Positions 6,741-16,320 of a stretch of 46,117 nucleotides of DNA are shown here, piece by piece. The position numbers and the translations under genes were made by a program. Origin of the DNA: an uncultured Pseudanabaenaceae cyanobacterium (GTDB lineage Bacteria; Cyanobacteriota; Cyanobacteriia; PCC-9006; JAAUQQ01). Under the pieces are notes generated by a model that worked only from the letters and a program-made list of their open reading frames with translations, made no database searches and was not told the DNA's origin. Positions within the stretch are counted from its first letter, which is position 1. Each line of letters starts with the position of its first letter. The stretch is from the NCBI GenBank assembly GCA_938017515.1, contig CALIJJ010000267.1:1-46117 (forward strand), in the 5' to 3' direction.

Positions 6741-7328
6741 TCACAGCGTTTCGATAAAGCTGTTCACCGCATCAAACTGATCCGCCATACGCGAGTGAAA
6801 CTCCAGACTGCGAATATCTAGTTCAGGAAGCAACTGGCTTTTGTAAACCTGCTCATACCCCTGCTCACCCAACGCATAAACAGCAATCACCCCATCCTCC
6901 CAAAACCAAACCTCCCGCACCCCAATCCGCCGATAGATTTCCAACACATCCAAACCACCACTCGTCACCGTAATCTCAATTGCCAGGTTCGGAACTTTAC
7001 TCCGCTCCCCAACACAATAAGACTCATCCGGTTCCTTCCGCGCCCCCAACTGCTTCAAGCCAATCGTCGCACTGCCCTTGGCATAAAAGCGAATTCCTTT
7101 GAGCCGCATGTAAGCTTCCAACAACTGCGCCAAAAGCTTCTTCGGTTCCTCATGCTCCTCCGAAAGCGGCACCATAATTTCTAAACATCCATCAAGATAA
7201 ACCAGTCGAGCCCCCGTCTCAGCCAAATTGTCATCCAGTGCCTCCAGCACCGACCAACTGACATTCGACAAAACAGTGTTGCTTTGAACCTGGGAAGCAG
7301 GAACCTCTCGAACCGGGCTATTAACCAT
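6741..7328 (-). CDS. Uma2-family protein (DUF820, PD-(D/E)XK fold)
   Basis: Uma2 proteins are expanded in cyanobacteria and have a restriction-endonuclease-like fold; their biological role is unsettled. This product has about 195 residues and shows the family markers: the SWSVLEALDD start helix, LVYLDGCLEIMVPLSEEHE, the EPDESYC motif carrying an active-site Asp, and PNLAIEITVTSGGLDVLEIYR with the acidic beta-strand position, then VREVWFWEDG. I chose the ATG at 7328 over a TTG 15 bases upstream. It lies beside a second Uma2 gene of the same orientation and a fragment of a third, so the locus is a decayed tandem array. Confidence 0.85.
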   Translation of the reverse strand: MVNSPVREVPASQVQSNTVLSNVSWSVLEALDDNLAETGARLVYLDGCLEIMVPLSEEHEEPKKLLAQLLEAYMRLKGIRFYAKGSATIGLKQLGARKEPDESYCVGERSKVPNLAIEITVTSGGLDVLEIYRRIGVREVWFWEDGVIAVYALGEQGYEQVYKSQLLPELDIRSLEFHSRMADQFDAVNSFIETL

Positions 7329-7405
7329 GGCTAAGCCATCCAATGCGCCAAATGTTCCCCTTCATTTTAGCGCCCACAATTCAACCTCTTGCGTTAATTC
7401 TCTGG

Positions 7406-7500
7406 CCCTCACCCCAACCCCTCTCCCAAGCGTGGGAGAAGGGCTTTTTGACTCCCCTTCCCCCAGAATTGGGGGCAAGGGGCCGGGGGATGGGGGCGGC
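7406..7500. repeat. C/G-rich palindromic intergenic repeat
   Basis: Two adjacent hairpins are visible: CCCTCTCCCA against TGGGAGAAGGG (about 7419-7443) and CCCCTTCCCCCA against TTGGGGGCAAGGGG (about 7455-7483). An outer CCCTCACCCC faces GGGGATGGGGG. Runs of CCCTCACCCC...CTCTCCCA are a common dispersed repeat style in cyanobacterial spacers. It lies between the two Uma2 genes. Confidence 0.65.
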
Positions 7501-7540
7501 TGTTGGATTTGTGAAAGAGGTCTATTCAACACCATCCTTT

Positions 7541-8278
7541 CTATGCATCCAACACTTCCTTCACCCGCTTCGCCAACTCCCGCACCGCCGCTCGCTGCCC
7601 CACCACCTTTGCCCGCTCAATAAACTGCGGCAACTCCCGCACCGGCAACTGCGGAAACGCCACACTCTGCTCCGCCTCCGCGTAATCCGTCTGCGCCTCA
7701 TTCAAGCAATGAATCGTCAACACCCCACGCCGCAACCGCCAAATCTCAGGCACCTTCAACGCCCCATAGATCGGAAACTTATCCAACGAGCCACTACTGT
7801 TATCCACCTCCACCACAAGATCCGGTGGCGGATGCACCGCAAAATCCAGCTGGCTCACCCCACGAACCGCAGCCTCATTCTGAATGTAAAAACAACAATC
7901 CGGCTCCAGCCCCTTCGTTTTGGGCTCAGCCTTCATCGTCAGCGATCCCAGCTTCCGCAGCTCCAGACCCAGCGCATCCACAAACACCGCCACAAAGTCG
8001 TCAAACAGACGCGTTGGCTCTTCATGGTCAGCCAGTGGAACCATAATCTCCAAAACCCCATCACAATAAGCAAAACGCTGATGCCGCCCCTCTCCTGTTT
8101 CCTCCAACAGGCGCTCGTAGGTATCCCAGCTAATACCCTCCAGCAGAATCCGAGTTTCCGAGATAGGGTGAGTCGTAGCGATTTTTTCAGAAGCTTGTGT
8201 TGCGATCGCCTCCTGCATTTCTATGTCAGCCAGTGTGTCCGTTGATTTTCCGTTAGGGCGTGATAAAGCAGGCGTCAT
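7541..8278 (-). CDS. Uma2-family protein (DUF820, PD-(D/E)XK fold)
   Basis: The 245-residue product has a variable N-terminus of ~45 residues, then the Uma2 core: GISWDTYERLLEE, FAYCDGVLEIMVPLADHEEP, the nuclease-like strand GLEPDCCFYI (Asp), and PDLVVEVDNSSGSLDKFPIY with the conserved acidic residue, then VPEIWRLRRG. A C-terminal tail (LPVRELPQFIERAKVVGQRAAVRELAKRVKEVLDA, given in parts) is absent from the neighbouring Uma2 gene but present in the frameshifted fragment at 6595-6740. The start could also be the ATG at 8218. The function of the family is not established; DNA cleavage has been proposed from the fold. Confidence 0.85.
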   Translation of the reverse strand: MTPALSRPNGKSTDTLADIEMQEAIATQASEKIATTHPISETRILLEGISWDTYERLLEETGEGRHQRFAYCDGVLEIMVPLADHEEPTRLFDDFVAVFVDALGLELRKLGSLTMKAEPKTKGLEPDCCFYIQNEAAVRGVSQLDFAVHPPPDLVVEVDNSSGSLDKFPIYGALKVPEIWRLRRGVLTIHCLNEAQTDYAEAEQSVAFPQLPVRELPQFIERAKVVGQRAAVRELAKRVKEVLDA

Positions 8279-8362
8279 CCCTTGGCCTCTACAGCTTTCT
8301 GCTCTCTATTTTAGGTGATTTCCAAACAGACCTGTCCCCACCGATTCCACAGCAACCACAAG

Positions 8363-8959
8363 CTACTGCATCCCCCTGTAATTGGGAAGCGACTGTATGT
8401 GCTGAAGCCATGCTTGGATACGCGGGTATTGCTCCAACTCAAAGCCCCCTTCACCGGCTACGTGCGTATATCCATACAGACAAACATCAGCAATCGTAGG
8501 AGTCTCACCAACTAGATATTTTGTCATTGCAAGCTGCGTTTCCATCACCCGCAGCGCTTTATGCCCGCCCGCCTGTTTTGACTCATAGTCCGATCGCCGA
8601 TCTTCTGGAAGACCCAGATATTTGGCGATGTATCTGGCCACAGCAATGTATGGTTCGTGACTGTATTGTTCAAAAAACATCCACTGGAGCGTTTTGGCCC
8701 GTAGGTAGTTGTCGTCTGGAAGATATGCTGTTCCACTGGCCAGATAATTCAGAATCGCGTTTGATTCTGAGAGGTATTGATGATTATCCAGCTCCAATAC
8801 CGGTATCTTACTGTTCGGATTCATCTTCAAAAAATCTGGCTTCGATGTTCCTCCCTCCAAAATATCGACATGTACCCATTCGTGAGGCAAATCAAGGAAC
8901 GATAGAAGGAGCTTAACTTTGTAGCAATTTCCCGATTGAATGTCGCCGAATATCCGCAT
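8363..8959 (-). CDS. Glutathione S-transferase
   Basis: This is a cytosolic GST of about 198 residues. The N-terminal thioredoxin-like domain has GNCYKVKLLLSFLDLPHEWVHVDIL, the cis-Pro motif NSKIPVLELD and the glutathione-binding LSESNAILNYLA. The helical C-terminal domain includes YLVGETPTIADVCLYGYTHVA with the N-capping box Asp. Such enzymes conjugate or reduce electrophiles. I chose the ATG at 8959, which lies five bases after AAGGAG; the ATG just before it (8962) is also possible, while an upstream TTG at 8983 is less likely. It follows the PAP2-like gene by about 20 bases, so the two are probably co-transcribed. Confidence 0.88.
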   Translation of the reverse strand: MRIFGDIQSGNCYKVKLLLSFLDLPHEWVHVDILEGGTSKPDFLKMNPNSKIPVLELDNHQYLSESNAILNYLASGTAYLPDDNYLRAKTLQWMFFEQYSHEPYIAVARYIAKYLGLPEDRRSDYESKQAGGHKALRVMETQLAMTKYLVGETPTIADVCLYGYTHVAGEGGFELEQYPRIQAWLQHIQSLPNYRGMQ

Positions 8960-8979
8960 CATTTCTCCTTCTCTTACAT

Positions 8980-9444
8980 TCAATGCTTTATGAACCTTGT
9001 ACGGGCTCTATTAATGCCTTTTTGAACCGGCACATAAACCCATGTGACCCATAGGCTCGTTACTACAATATCGCTAAAGCTATGATAATTCTGATAGACC
9101 ATAAGCAGGAAATATAAGATGAGTGATATAAGCACATACCTTTTTAAGGCATTGAATCTAAAAGCAATCATGCCGCATAGGAGCAAGGCGGCTGCGGTAT
9201 GTGTACTGTAATCCATGCCATATTTTTCAAATAGGCCTAACAGAATGTCGATGTACCTCAGTCCGTACACAACAAGCACACCTATCACAAGATCGACGAC
9301 CTGCGATATAACTTTTTGATACTTCTTATCCCAGCAATTCCTAATCCATACTCCGATCACAATGAGTAATAGGACCGGAATATATAAATCAGCAATATAA
9401 TCAAGCTGTTTGAACGACAGCACTTCAGCCACGACTTCAATCAC
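8980..9444 (-). CDS. PAP2-like small integral membrane protein
   Basis: The 154-residue protein has four or five membrane segments (LYIPVLLLIVIGVW, VVDLVIGVLVVYGL, HTAAALLLCGMIAF, YVLISLILYFLLMVY, IVVTSLWVTWVYV). Two spots resemble the PAP2 lipid phosphatase signature: DYSTHTAAAL in place of PSGHTA, and YHSFSDIVV in place of SRxxxxxHxxxD. The first conserved Lys/Arg motif is not evident and the protein is short, so it may be a minimal or inactive relative. The GTG at 9444 has no clear ribosome site. The stop precedes the GST start by ~20 bases, suggesting an operon. Base composition is lower in GC than its neighbours, a possible sign of transfer. Confidence 0.6.
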   Translation of the reverse strand: MIEVVAEVLSFKQLDYIADLYIPVLLLIVIGVWIRNCWDKKYQKVISQVVDLVIGVLVVYGLRYIDILLGLFEKYGMDYSTHTAAALLLCGMIAFRFNALKRYVLISLILYFLLMVYQNYHSFSDIVVTSLWVTWVYVPVQKGINRARTRFIKH

Positions 9445-9464
9445 TCACCAGGTGGACGCCAAAC

Positions 9465-10637
9465 TCAACGTGAAGCAGCCAAGATTGAATCGAGTCGATC
9501 CGCATATCCCGTCAGCTCAGCATATCCCTTCGCAGTCACCGCTTCACCCTGTAGAGAACCGCTAAAAGCCACGGCTCCTTCCCAGTAGGTTGCTGTCGCG
9601 GTTTTGAGTTCTTGGTCCGCCATCATCGCTTGCCCCTGCAACTGAAGACCAAGCTTGGGGATGGCGATCGCCCAGGCCGCTGGATAAATCGCTTTGCTGT
9701 CTAGACTTTTCCAAGTCTTCTGGACCTCAATGTCAAACGCTTCGAGGTCGATGTGCTTTGTGCTGCCGTCTGCTTGCACAAACGTCCCACCCGAGGTCGG
9801 CTCAAACCGTCCATCTTCATGGCGCAAACCATAGAGCATCAGTGCTGTCCCATTATCAAACTGAAGCGAAAACCAGTCCCAGCCGACCGTTCCACGGCTA
9901 AGAGCACTGGTGGAATATTCGTGGTCTTTCCAGGTGGTGCCCCTCACTGGGTAAGTCGTGTCGCCTACGGTGACGCTGCCTGTGGTGGGTTGCTGGACTA
10001 ATGAGTAATAGTAGGAGGCATTGCCCGGTTCACGGCCCTTTTGGCTGAGACCGCGATCGCCCTGCAACACTGGCGGCAGAGTTTGATCGACAACTAAGTC
10101 GATCGCGGTGTCTTCAGACCTGGCTTGAAGGCGAACCTTACCGAGCTGATTACCGTCCCCAGAATCAAGCTCCGTCGCCTGCCAGTCATCTAGCCACACT
10201 TCATAGGGGTGAGCGGCCGCGCCCGCAAGGTCCGCACCAGAACGACTGTAGCGTTCGTAGGGATAGAATTGATTACCTTCAATGTCGCTCAAGGTGAAAT
10301 GAGCCGAATAGAGTTGATTGCTGCGCCAGCGACTCTGGCTCACCTCTTCTTCTGGCGTGACGGCTGAGCGAAAGAACGTAAGCTGATAGCCAAAGGGACG
10401 TCCCTCATCGGTCTCTAAATTGCCCGTGTAGTACCACCACTCTGTCTGAAATGCTGTGTGAGGTCCAAAATCTTCAGGGAACTTGACCTGCCCTGGCTGT
10501 GTTGCTTGGGCATAACGCTCCGAGTCAACAGCAGGATTGTCTTGCCAGGTTAATTGCGTCTTTGCGGCCCAGGCTGCCGGGGTCAATAGACCTGTCATCA
10601 GAACACACAGGCCCAAAATAATCGACAGCAGACGCAT
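9465..10637 (-). CDS. Secreted lipocalin-like AttH/CrtC-family protein
   Basis: The 390-residue protein starts with a signal peptide (MRLLSIILGLCVLMTGLLTP then AAWAAK, likely cut after AWA). The mature part has the AttH/CrtC (COG5621) features: FPEDFGPHTAFQTEWWYYTGNL, FGYQLTFFR, YSAHFTLSD, GTTWKDHEYSTS and VGWDWFSLQFDNGTALMLY. These build two lipocalin-like barrels. Carotenoid 1,2-hydratase CrtC belongs to the same superfamily, but distant members are simply annotated as predicted secreted hydrolases, and a carotenoid role here is unproven. It stands close behind the PAP2-like gene start (20 bases), so all three minus-strand genes down to 8363 could be one transcript. Confidence 0.82.
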   Translation of the reverse strand: MRLLSIILGLCVLMTGLLTPAAWAAKTQLTWQDNPAVDSERYAQATQPGQVKFPEDFGPHTAFQTEWWYYTGNLETDEGRPFGYQLTFFRSAVTPEEEVSQSRWRSNQLYSAHFTLSDIEGNQFYPYERYSRSGADLAGAAAHPYEVWLDDWQATELDSGDGNQLGKVRLQARSEDTAIDLVVDQTLPPVLQGDRGLSQKGREPGNASYYYSLVQQPTTGSVTVGDTTYPVRGTTWKDHEYSTSALSRGTVGWDWFSLQFDNGTALMLYGLRHEDGRFEPTSGGTFVQADGSTKHIDLEAFDIEVQKTWKSLDSKAIYPAAWAIAIPKLGLQLQGQAMMADQELKTATATYWEGAVAFSGSLQGEAVTAKGYAELTGYADRLDSILAASR

Positions 10638-10816
10638 ACCGGTTCCCCGAAATTCTGATCAAAGACCGTCCCATTATGGCCTATGAGCAACCCACCCATA
10701 CCAAACAAGCTCAGGAATAATATCCCTGAGCAAGCAAGCAGAGTCTACTAAAAGCTGTAGTAGGCTCTAAACCCTAAACCAACGTAGAAATTCGAGAATC
10801 CTTTATTTGCCTAAGA

Positions 10817-11026
10817 CTATTCGCCCAAGATGCTCCACATGGAAGCTTGATGAGGCGTCACGGTTTCAGTCTGAGCATTAGACGCAGTCGTTGCGGGCTG
10901 ACTCAAGAACACGCGAGTCGCACTGTAGCCAAACACAAACAGTGAAGCTGCGACTAAACAAGCGCCTAGAGCGCGATCGAAGGATGAAAGGCGAGAAACG
11001 TCCTGATTGCGTACTTGAGTATGCAT
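10817..11026 (-). CDS. Small single-span membrane protein
   Basis: The 69-residue protein has a polar N-terminus, one membrane helix (ALGACLVAASLFVFGYSATRVFL) and a short acidic tail ending SMWSILGE. I do not recognise the family. A second small gene 137 bases upstream on the same strand also has one helix and ends SSIWGEE, so the two may be diverged relatives or partners in a membrane complex. The ATG at 11026 has no strong ribosome site. The protein is too long and lacks the ExxNxR chlorophyll motif of high-light-inducible proteins. Confidence 0.6.
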   Translation of the reverse strand: MHTQVRNQDVSRLSSFDRALGACLVAASLFVFGYSATRVFLSQPATTASNAQTETVTPHQASMWSILGE

Positions 11027-11162
11027 GGGTATAACCTAAACCACTAGGCATATTATGCAGCCAGTGGTTTTGCAGCGGTTGATACCGTTTACGAATCTTT
11101 AGCTTCTGCTGATGCAAGTACTAAATTGGAGCAGCTCCCAGCCGTCTCGAAACTGGCTGGTT

Positions 11163-11339
11163 TTACTCTTCGCCCCAGATGCTACTGGCGGAATCTGAAT
11201 GAGATTCAGCACTGAAGCCAGACAGTAGTTGATCGCTCAAAGACATGGGCAAATCGGCATTATGTGAGATGACTCCATGGCCGACTCCGGCGACCAGGCC
11301 CAGAATTGCAGGTAGGACAAAGGAGGAGAGACTAGTCAT
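11163..11339 (-). CDS. Small single-span membrane protein (58 residues)
   Basis: An ATG at 11339 opens 58 codons to TAA. The start is MTSLSSFVLPAILGLVAGVG, one hydrophobic helix, followed by HGVISHNADLPMSLSDQLL and a Ser-rich tail ending SSIWGEE. AGGAGGAG lies a few bases downstream of the ATG, not upstream, so the start is not strongly supported by a ribosome site. The shared W..GE ending with the gene at 10817 and the same orientation support it being real. Function unknown. Confidence 0.5.
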   Translation of the reverse strand: MTSLSSFVLPAILGLVAGVGHGVISHNADLPMSLSDQLLSGFSAESHSDSASSIWGEE

Positions 11340-11688
11340 TCAGTGGTGGTTTAGTGGCGTGGTTTAGGTTGCTACCACCATGGCAAATGCTTTTAGTTCA
11401 TTTTGTAACGTTCAGCACCGTTGGGTGAAACGGTGCCCTTTTTGATGAATTTAGCGCATAAAGCTCATGCGCTTTTGTTTCTTTGAGGCAAGGAATACGA
11501 CGGTTGAACCAGGTATCGCATGGGCCAGTGGCGGGATCGATAGAACAAAAAACGTCAGACTTATAACTTCAGCATTAGGGCTCTGCCCATAAAGCCTTGA
11601 CAGATTTCCCCAGTTCCCAGGCATGGATGAGTAAAATGGTGGGACAAAACTTAATGCTCATCGTCAAATACCTATTTCGGTTTTCCCT
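11340..11688. other. 349-base spacer upstream of metH
   Basis: I looked for a cobalamin or SAM/SAH riboswitch and did not recognise one: there is no B12 box or kink-turn pattern. It holds a rightward terminator-like hairpin (11415-11443) and little else. metH's own promoter should lie after that hairpin. Confidence 0.5.
11415..11443 (+). terminator. Terminator-like hairpin with no gene in front of it
   Basis: GCACCG (11415-11420) pairs with CGGTGC (11431-11436) around a 10-base loop and is followed by CCTTTTTG. It is oriented rightward, but the only gene to its left is on the other strand, so it may end a short untranslated RNA starting near 11345-11390. Confidence 0.5.
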
Positions 11689-14600
11689 ATGCGTAGTGCT
11701 TTCCTCGAACGTCTCCACAGCCCTGAGCGTCCTGTTTTGGTTTTTGACGGGGCGATGGGGACGAACCTACAGGTTCAGGACCTGACGGTGGAAGATTTTG
11801 GGGGGCTTGAGTACGAGGGCTGTAATGAGTACTTAATTGAAACCAAGCCGGAAGCAGTGGCGAAGGTTCACAAAGACTTCCTGCGGGCCGGCGCAGATGT
11901 GATTGAGACGGACACCTTTGGTTCCAGCACGTTTGTCTTGGCGGAATATGGTTTGCAGGACCAAGCCTATGAACTGAGCAAAAAAGCAGCGGAACTCGCC
12001 AAGCGCTGTACGGCTGAATTTTCCACGCCTGAGCAACCTCGGTTTGTTGCGGGCTCCATGGGGCCTGGAACGAAGCTGCCGACGCTGGGCCATATTTCCT
12101 ACGATGATTTGGTTGCAGCCTTTACGGTCCAGGCTCAGGGGCTGTACGACGGTGGCGTGGACTTGTTTTTGGTAGAGACCTGTCAGGATGTGCTGCAAAT
12201 TAAGGCGGCGCTGAATGCCATCGAAGGGGTCTTTGCTGAGAAAGGGGAGCGTCGCCCGATCATGGTTTCGGTCACGATGGAGCAAACCGGCACCATGCTA
12301 GTCGGCTCGGATATCACCGCTGTCGTCAGTATCCTAGAGCCTTACCAAATCGACATTTTGGGTCTCAACTGTGCCACGGGGCCAGACCTAATGAAGGAGC
12401 ACATCAAATATCTGAGCGAGACCGCTCCCTTTGTGATTTCCTGTATTCCCAACGCGGGTCTGCCCGAGAACATTGGCGGTCATGCCCATTACAAACTGAC
12501 GCCGATGGAGCTGCGCATGGCGCTGCACCGGTTTGTAGAGGATTTGGGCGTGCAGGTGATTGGCGGATGCTGCGGGACGCGGCCTGACCATATTGCAGCG
12601 TTGGCTGAAGTGGCGAAGGAACTAACGCCGATGGAGCGGACGGTGCGTCCTTCGGAATTGGCGATCGCTTCCGCAGAGCACCTGGCCCAGGCTAAAGCGG
12701 CAACCAATGGCGGAACTCCAGTCCGTCCTGCTTTGAACTACACGCCTTCCGCCGCATCAATTTATGGTGCCCAGCCCTACGACCAGGACAATTCGTTCTT
12801 GATTGTGGGTGAGCGGTTAAATGCTAGTGGTTCGCGCAAGGTGCGGACGCTATTGAATGAGGAGGATTGGGATGGGTTGATGGCGATCGCCAAAACCCAG
12901 GTGAAGGAAGGTGCCCATATCCTCGACGTCAACGTAGACTTTGTGGGTCGCGATGGCGAACGAGACATGCATGAGCTGGTCTCCCGCTTAGTCACGAATG
13001 TGACGCTACCGCTGATGCTCGACTCCACTGAGTGGCAGAAGATGGAGGCTGGCTTGAAAGTGGCAGGCGGTAAGTGCATCCTCAACTCTACCAATTATGA
13101 AGACGGTGACGAACGCTTCTTCAAGGTCCTGGAACTGGCCAAAACCTATGGAGCAGGTGTGGTCATCGGCTGTATTGATGAAGAAGGCATGGCCCGCACG
13201 GCTGAGAAGAAGCTGCAAATCGCCCAGCGAGCCTACCGGACAGCCCTGGAATATGGACTGCCCCCCCACGAACTCTTCTTTGATACTCTGGCGCTGCCGA
13301 TTTCGACGGGTATTGAGGAAGATCGGGAAAATGCCAAGGCAACCATTGAATCAATTCGCATGATTAAAGAGGCCTTGCCAGGGGTTCACTTCATGTTGGG
13401 CGTCTCGAATGTCTCCTTTGGCTTGAGTCCTGCGGCACGGATTACGCTTAATTCGATGTTCCTGCATGAAGCGATGCAGGCCGGCATGGATGGTGCGATC
13501 GTGTCGGCGGCCAAAATTCTGCCGCTGATCAAAATTGAGCCTGAGCATCAAAAAATCTGCAAAGACCTGATTTATGACAATCGCGAATTTGACGGCGATA
13601 TCTGCACCTATGATCCCTTGGGTAAACTCACCACGATGTTTGAAGGGGTTTCGACGAAAGATGCTCGCTCCTCTGCATCCTTGGCGGATTTGCCCATCGA
13701 TGAGCGGTTGAAGCAGCACATCATCGACGGTGAGCGTATTGGCCTGGAAGATGCCCTACAAGTGGCGCTTGATGAAGGCTGCGAACCTTTGGCGATTATC
13801 AACACGTTTCTACTCGACGGCATGAAGGTCGTGGGCGAGCTGTTTGGTTCGGGGCAGATGCAGTTGCCGTTCGTCCTCCAGTCAGCCCAAACGATGAAGG
13901 CTGCGGTGGCTTTCCTGGAGCCGCTGATGGAAAAGGAAGAGGGTGCGGATGATTCAGGTAAAGGCAAGTTTTTGATTGCGACGGTCAAGGGCGATGTCCA
14001 TGACATCGGTAAGAACCTGGTAGATATCATCTTGACCAACAACGGTTATAAGGTGATCAACATTGGCATCAAACAGACGGTGGATGCGATCGTCGCGGCT
14101 TACGAAGAGCACAAGCCAGACTGCATTGCCATGAGCGGATTGCTGGTGAAGTCCACAGCTTTCATGAAAGACAACTTGTCGGTCTTTAATGAGAAGGGCA
14201 TCAGCGTACCGGTGATTCTCGGCGGTGCAGCGCTGACGCCCAAGTTTGTTTATGGCGACTGCCAGGATGTCTATAACGGTCAGGTGATTTACGGTAAGGA
14301 TGCCTTTGCTGACCTGACCTTTATGGACCAATACATGCCCGCGAAGAAGGCTGACTCTTGGGAAGATGCCCAGGGCTTTACGGGAGAATTTGCTCAATAC
14401 AACCAAAAAGGTCGCAAGGCGATTGAGAAGGCGGAAGCGGAGTTAAACGGTGAACCGAAGAAAAAAGAGAAGAAAGAACCGGAGGTGATTGATACCAATC
14501 GCTCTGAAGCGGTGGACATTGATATTGAGCGACCCACGCCTCCTTTCTGGGGCAGTAAGGTACTCAAGCCAGAGGACTTTGATCTAGAAGAATTGTATTG

Positions 14601-15357
14601 GCATCTGGACATGCAGGCTCTTATTGCAGGCCAGTGGCAGTTCCGCAAGCCTCGAGACCAGAGCCGCGAAGAGTATGATGCTTTCTTGGCGGAAAAGGTT
14701 TATCCGGTTCTAGAAGAATGGAAAGCCAAAATTAAGGCTGATAATCTTTTGGAGCCTCAACTTGTTTATGGTTACTTCCCCTGTGTCGCCGAGGGGAACT
14801 CAGTCCATGTCTATGATCCGTCGGTGATCGAACAGGGACTGACGCCAAAGGACGCCAAGCCAGCATTTACCTGGGAGTTTCCGCGTCAGAAGTCGATGCG
14901 TCGGCTGTGTATCTCGGACTTTTTCCTGCCCATTGACCGCAATGAGTTCGATGTCTTCCCAATGCAGGCGGTGACTGTGGGTCAAGTCACTGCAGAGTAT
15001 GCCCGGGGGTTGTTTGCCAATGACCAGTACACGGATTATCTGTACTTCCACGGCTTGGCTGTGCAGATGGCGGAGGCCATGGCGGAGTCGTGCCATGCGC
15101 GCATTCGCAAGGAGTTGGGCTATGGCGATCTAGAGCCGGACAATATTAGAGATATGTTGGCACAGCGCTACCAAGGTAGTCGTTACAGCTTTGGCTATCC
15201 AGCTTGTCCAAATGTGGCAGACCAGGCCAAGCAGCTTGATATTTTGGGCGTTGATCGCATCGGCATGAGCATGGATGAAAGTGAGCAGTTGTACCCCGAA
15301 GAATCGACAACGGCTATCATCACCTATCACCCCGCAGCGAAGTACTTTAGCGCTTAA
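11689..15357 (+). CDS. metH: Cobalamin-dependent methionine synthase
   Basis: The 1222-residue enzyme transfers the methyl group of 5-methyltetrahydrofolate to homocysteine through methylcobalamin. The four modules are in order. The homocysteine domain comes first (DGAMGTNLQ at ~20; zinc ligands in the GGCCGT motif near 292, with an upstream Cys in LNCATGP). The pterin-binding domain follows ([13 protein letters not shown] ... LMLDSTEW). The B12 domain has the lower-axial His motif GDVHDIGKN near 768. The activation domain is at the C-terminus ([10 protein letters not shown] ... [14 protein letters not shown]). A Lys/Glu-rich linker ([11 protein letters not shown]) precedes the activation domain. 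The length matches the family and the gene looks intact. It stands alone, followed by a strong terminator. Confidence 0.97.
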   Translation: MRSAFLERLHSPERPVLVFDGAMGTNLQVQDLTVEDFGGLEYEGCNEYLIETKPEAVAKVHKDFLRAGADVIETDTFGSSTFVLAEYGLQDQAYELSKKAAELAKRCTAEFSTPEQPRFVAGSMGPGTKLPTLGHISYDDLVAAFTVQAQGLYDGGVDLFLVETCQDVLQIKAALNAIEGVFAEKGERRPIMVSVTMEQTGTMLVGSDITAVVSILEPYQIDILGLNCATGPDLMKEHIKYLSETAPFVISCIPNAGLPENIGGHAHYKLTPMELRMALHRFVEDLGVQVIGGCCGTRPDHIAALAEVAKELTPMERTVRPSELAIASAEHLAQAKAATNGGTPVRPALNYTPSAASIYGAQPYDQDNSFLIVGERLNASGSRKVRTLLNEEDWDGLMAIAKTQVKEGAHILDVNVDFVGRDGERDMHELVSRLVTNVTLPLMLDSTEWQKMEAGLKVAGGKCILNSTNYEDGDERFFKVLELAKTYGAGVVIGCIDEEGMARTAEKKLQIAQRAYRTALEYGLPPHELFFDTLALPISTGIEEDRENAKATIESIRMIKEALPGVHFMLGVSNVSFGLSPAARITLNSMFLHEAMQAGMDGAIVSAAKILPLIKIEPEHQKICKDLIYDNREFDGDICTYDPLGKLTTMFEGVSTKDARSSASLADLPIDERLKQHIIDGERIGLEDALQVALDEGCEPLAIINTFLLDGMKVVGELFGSGQMQLPFVLQSAQTMKAAVAFLEPLMEKEEGADDSGKGKFLIATVKGDVHDIGKNLVDIILTNNGYKVINIGIKQTVDAIVAAYEEHKPDCIAMSGLLVKSTAFMKDNLSVFNEKGISVPVILGGAALTPKFVYGDCQDVYNGQVIYGKDAFADLTFMDQYMPAKKADSWEDAQGFTGEFAQYNQKGRKAIEKAEAELNGEPKKKEKKEPEVIDTNRSEAVDIDIERPTPPFWGSKVLKPEDFDLEELYWHLDMQALIAGQWQFRKPRDQSREEYDAFLAEKVYPVLEEWKAKIKADNLLEPQLVYGYFPCVAEGNSVHVYDPSVIEQGLTPKDAKPAFTWEFPRQKSMRRLCISDFFLPIDRNEFDVFPMQAVTVGQVTAEYARGLFANDQYTDYLYFHGLAVQMAEAMAESCHARIRKELGYGDLEPDNIRDMLAQRYQGSRYSFGYPACPNVADQAKQLDILGVDRIGMSMDESEQLYPEESTTAIITYHPAAKYFSA

Positions 15358-15420
15358 TCTCGTCAAGAAACTGGCTGCTTAAAACACATCTAGCCTCTCC
15401 GGAATTGAAAGCACTTTAGT

Positions 15421-15455
15421 AAGAGGTCAGAGCATCAACTCTGGCCTCTTTTTTT
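15421..15455 (+). terminator. Rho-independent terminator of metH
   Basis: AAGAGGTCAGAG (15421-15432) and CTCTGGCCTCTT (15439-15450) form a 12-bp stem with one G-U pair and a 6-base loop, running into seven consecutive Ts. It lies 64 bases after the metH stop. Confidence 0.9.
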
Positions 15456-15576
15456 GAGCTCTTTTTCTGATTTAACGCCAAAAACGCTATAGCCTAGTAA
15501 TCGTTCAGATGCTCTGGACTTGCTGCCATCTGCGCTGCCGATGGCAGGTTGTTGCTCTTATTGATGACTCTAATCT

Positions 15577-16320
15577 ATGGTGCTTAAACCTTACCAAGTC
15601 GTTCCGATTCAGGACTGTGGCGAACCGCTTGTTGCCATTCCGCTAGACCAGTTTGCTTGGGTTGATCCACACCCCTATGCTGTTTTAGGGGCACCCTATG
15701 GGGAGCGATCGCCTTTCTTTGTTCGCCAAGGAATTCTCAAACGCTTGTATCAGGCTCAAGCATCCCTTCAAGAGACTCATCCCGGCTGGTCCATCCAAAT
15801 TTTTGATGCTTATCGTCCCGTTGCAGTGCAACAATTTATGGTCGACTACACGTTTGAGCAGGAGCGTCAGACCTTAGGACTAGACCCCGAGCTTACAGTA
15901 GAACAGGAAGCACAGCTGTGGGAGCGGGTTCATAATTTTTGGGCGGTGCCCAGCGACAATCCTGCGACACCGCCCCCCCACAGCACAGGGGCTGCCGTGG
16001 ATGTAACGTTAGTTGATGAGCAAGGCCAGGTCGTTGACATGGGCTCACCCATCGATGAAATCTCTGAGCGCTCTTATCCCAACCATTTTGCCGAACAGCT
16101 TGAATCTTCTAAGCAGCTTGAGGAGTCTCAAGCTGCTGCCAAGAGATTTCACCATCACCGTGAGATATTGCGAACGAGCATGGAATCCGCCGACTTTCTG
16201 CGCCATCCTCGAGAATGGTGGCATTTTTCCTATGGAGATCAGGTTTGGGGGTGGCTATGCAATGAAAATCCGGCGATCGCCAGCGGCAATCATCAAGCCT
16301 GCTATGGCGCAGCGGAGTAG
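15577..16320 (+). CDS. D-alanyl-D-alanine dipeptidase (VanX/DdpX-like, peptidase M15)
   Basis: The 247-residue enzyme should hydrolyse D-Ala-D-Ala, freeing D-alanine from peptidoglycan precursors or turnover products. Zinc ligands are visible in PHSTGAAVDVTL (SxHxxGxAxD, near residues 133-143) and in the C-terminal PREWWHFSYGDQ (the catalytic Glu and third ligand His). The substrate Arg motif appears as FDAYRPVAVQQ. Length and motif spacing fit VanX-type M15D peptidases. There is no obvious signal peptide, so it is probably cytoplasmic. Its last 19 bases overlap the 3' end of the convergent epimerase gene. There are no van resistance genes around it, so a housekeeping cell-wall recycling role is more likely. 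Confidence 0.9.
   Translation: MVLKPYQVVPIQDCGEPLVAIPLDQFAWVDPHPYAVLGAPYGERSPFFVRQGILKRLYQAQASLQETHPGWSIQIFDAYRPVAVQQFMVDYTFEQERQTLGLDPELTVEQEAQLWERVHNFWAVPSDNPATPPPHSTGAAVDVTLVDEQGQVVDMGSPIDEISERSYPNHFAEQLESSKQLEESQAAAKRFHHHREILRTSMESADFLRHPREWWHFSYGDQVWGWLCNENPAIASGNHQACYGAAE

Noticed and set aside
7343..8245. 300-codon plus-strand frame opposite a Uma2 gene
   Set aside because: Low-complexity His/Arg/Leu-rich antisense shadow.
10817..11026. High-light-inducible (Hlip/Scp) protein
   Set aside because: One helix is present but the ExxNxR chlorophyll-binding motif is missing.
11340..11688. Cobalamin or SAM/SAH riboswitch before metH
   Set aside because: No B12 box, kink-turn or other diagnostic motif was found.
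15577..16320. Vancomycin resistance vanX cluster
   Set aside because: Only the dipeptidase is present, with no vanH/vanA-like genes near it; VanZ-like at 29082 is 13 kb away and unrelated in context.
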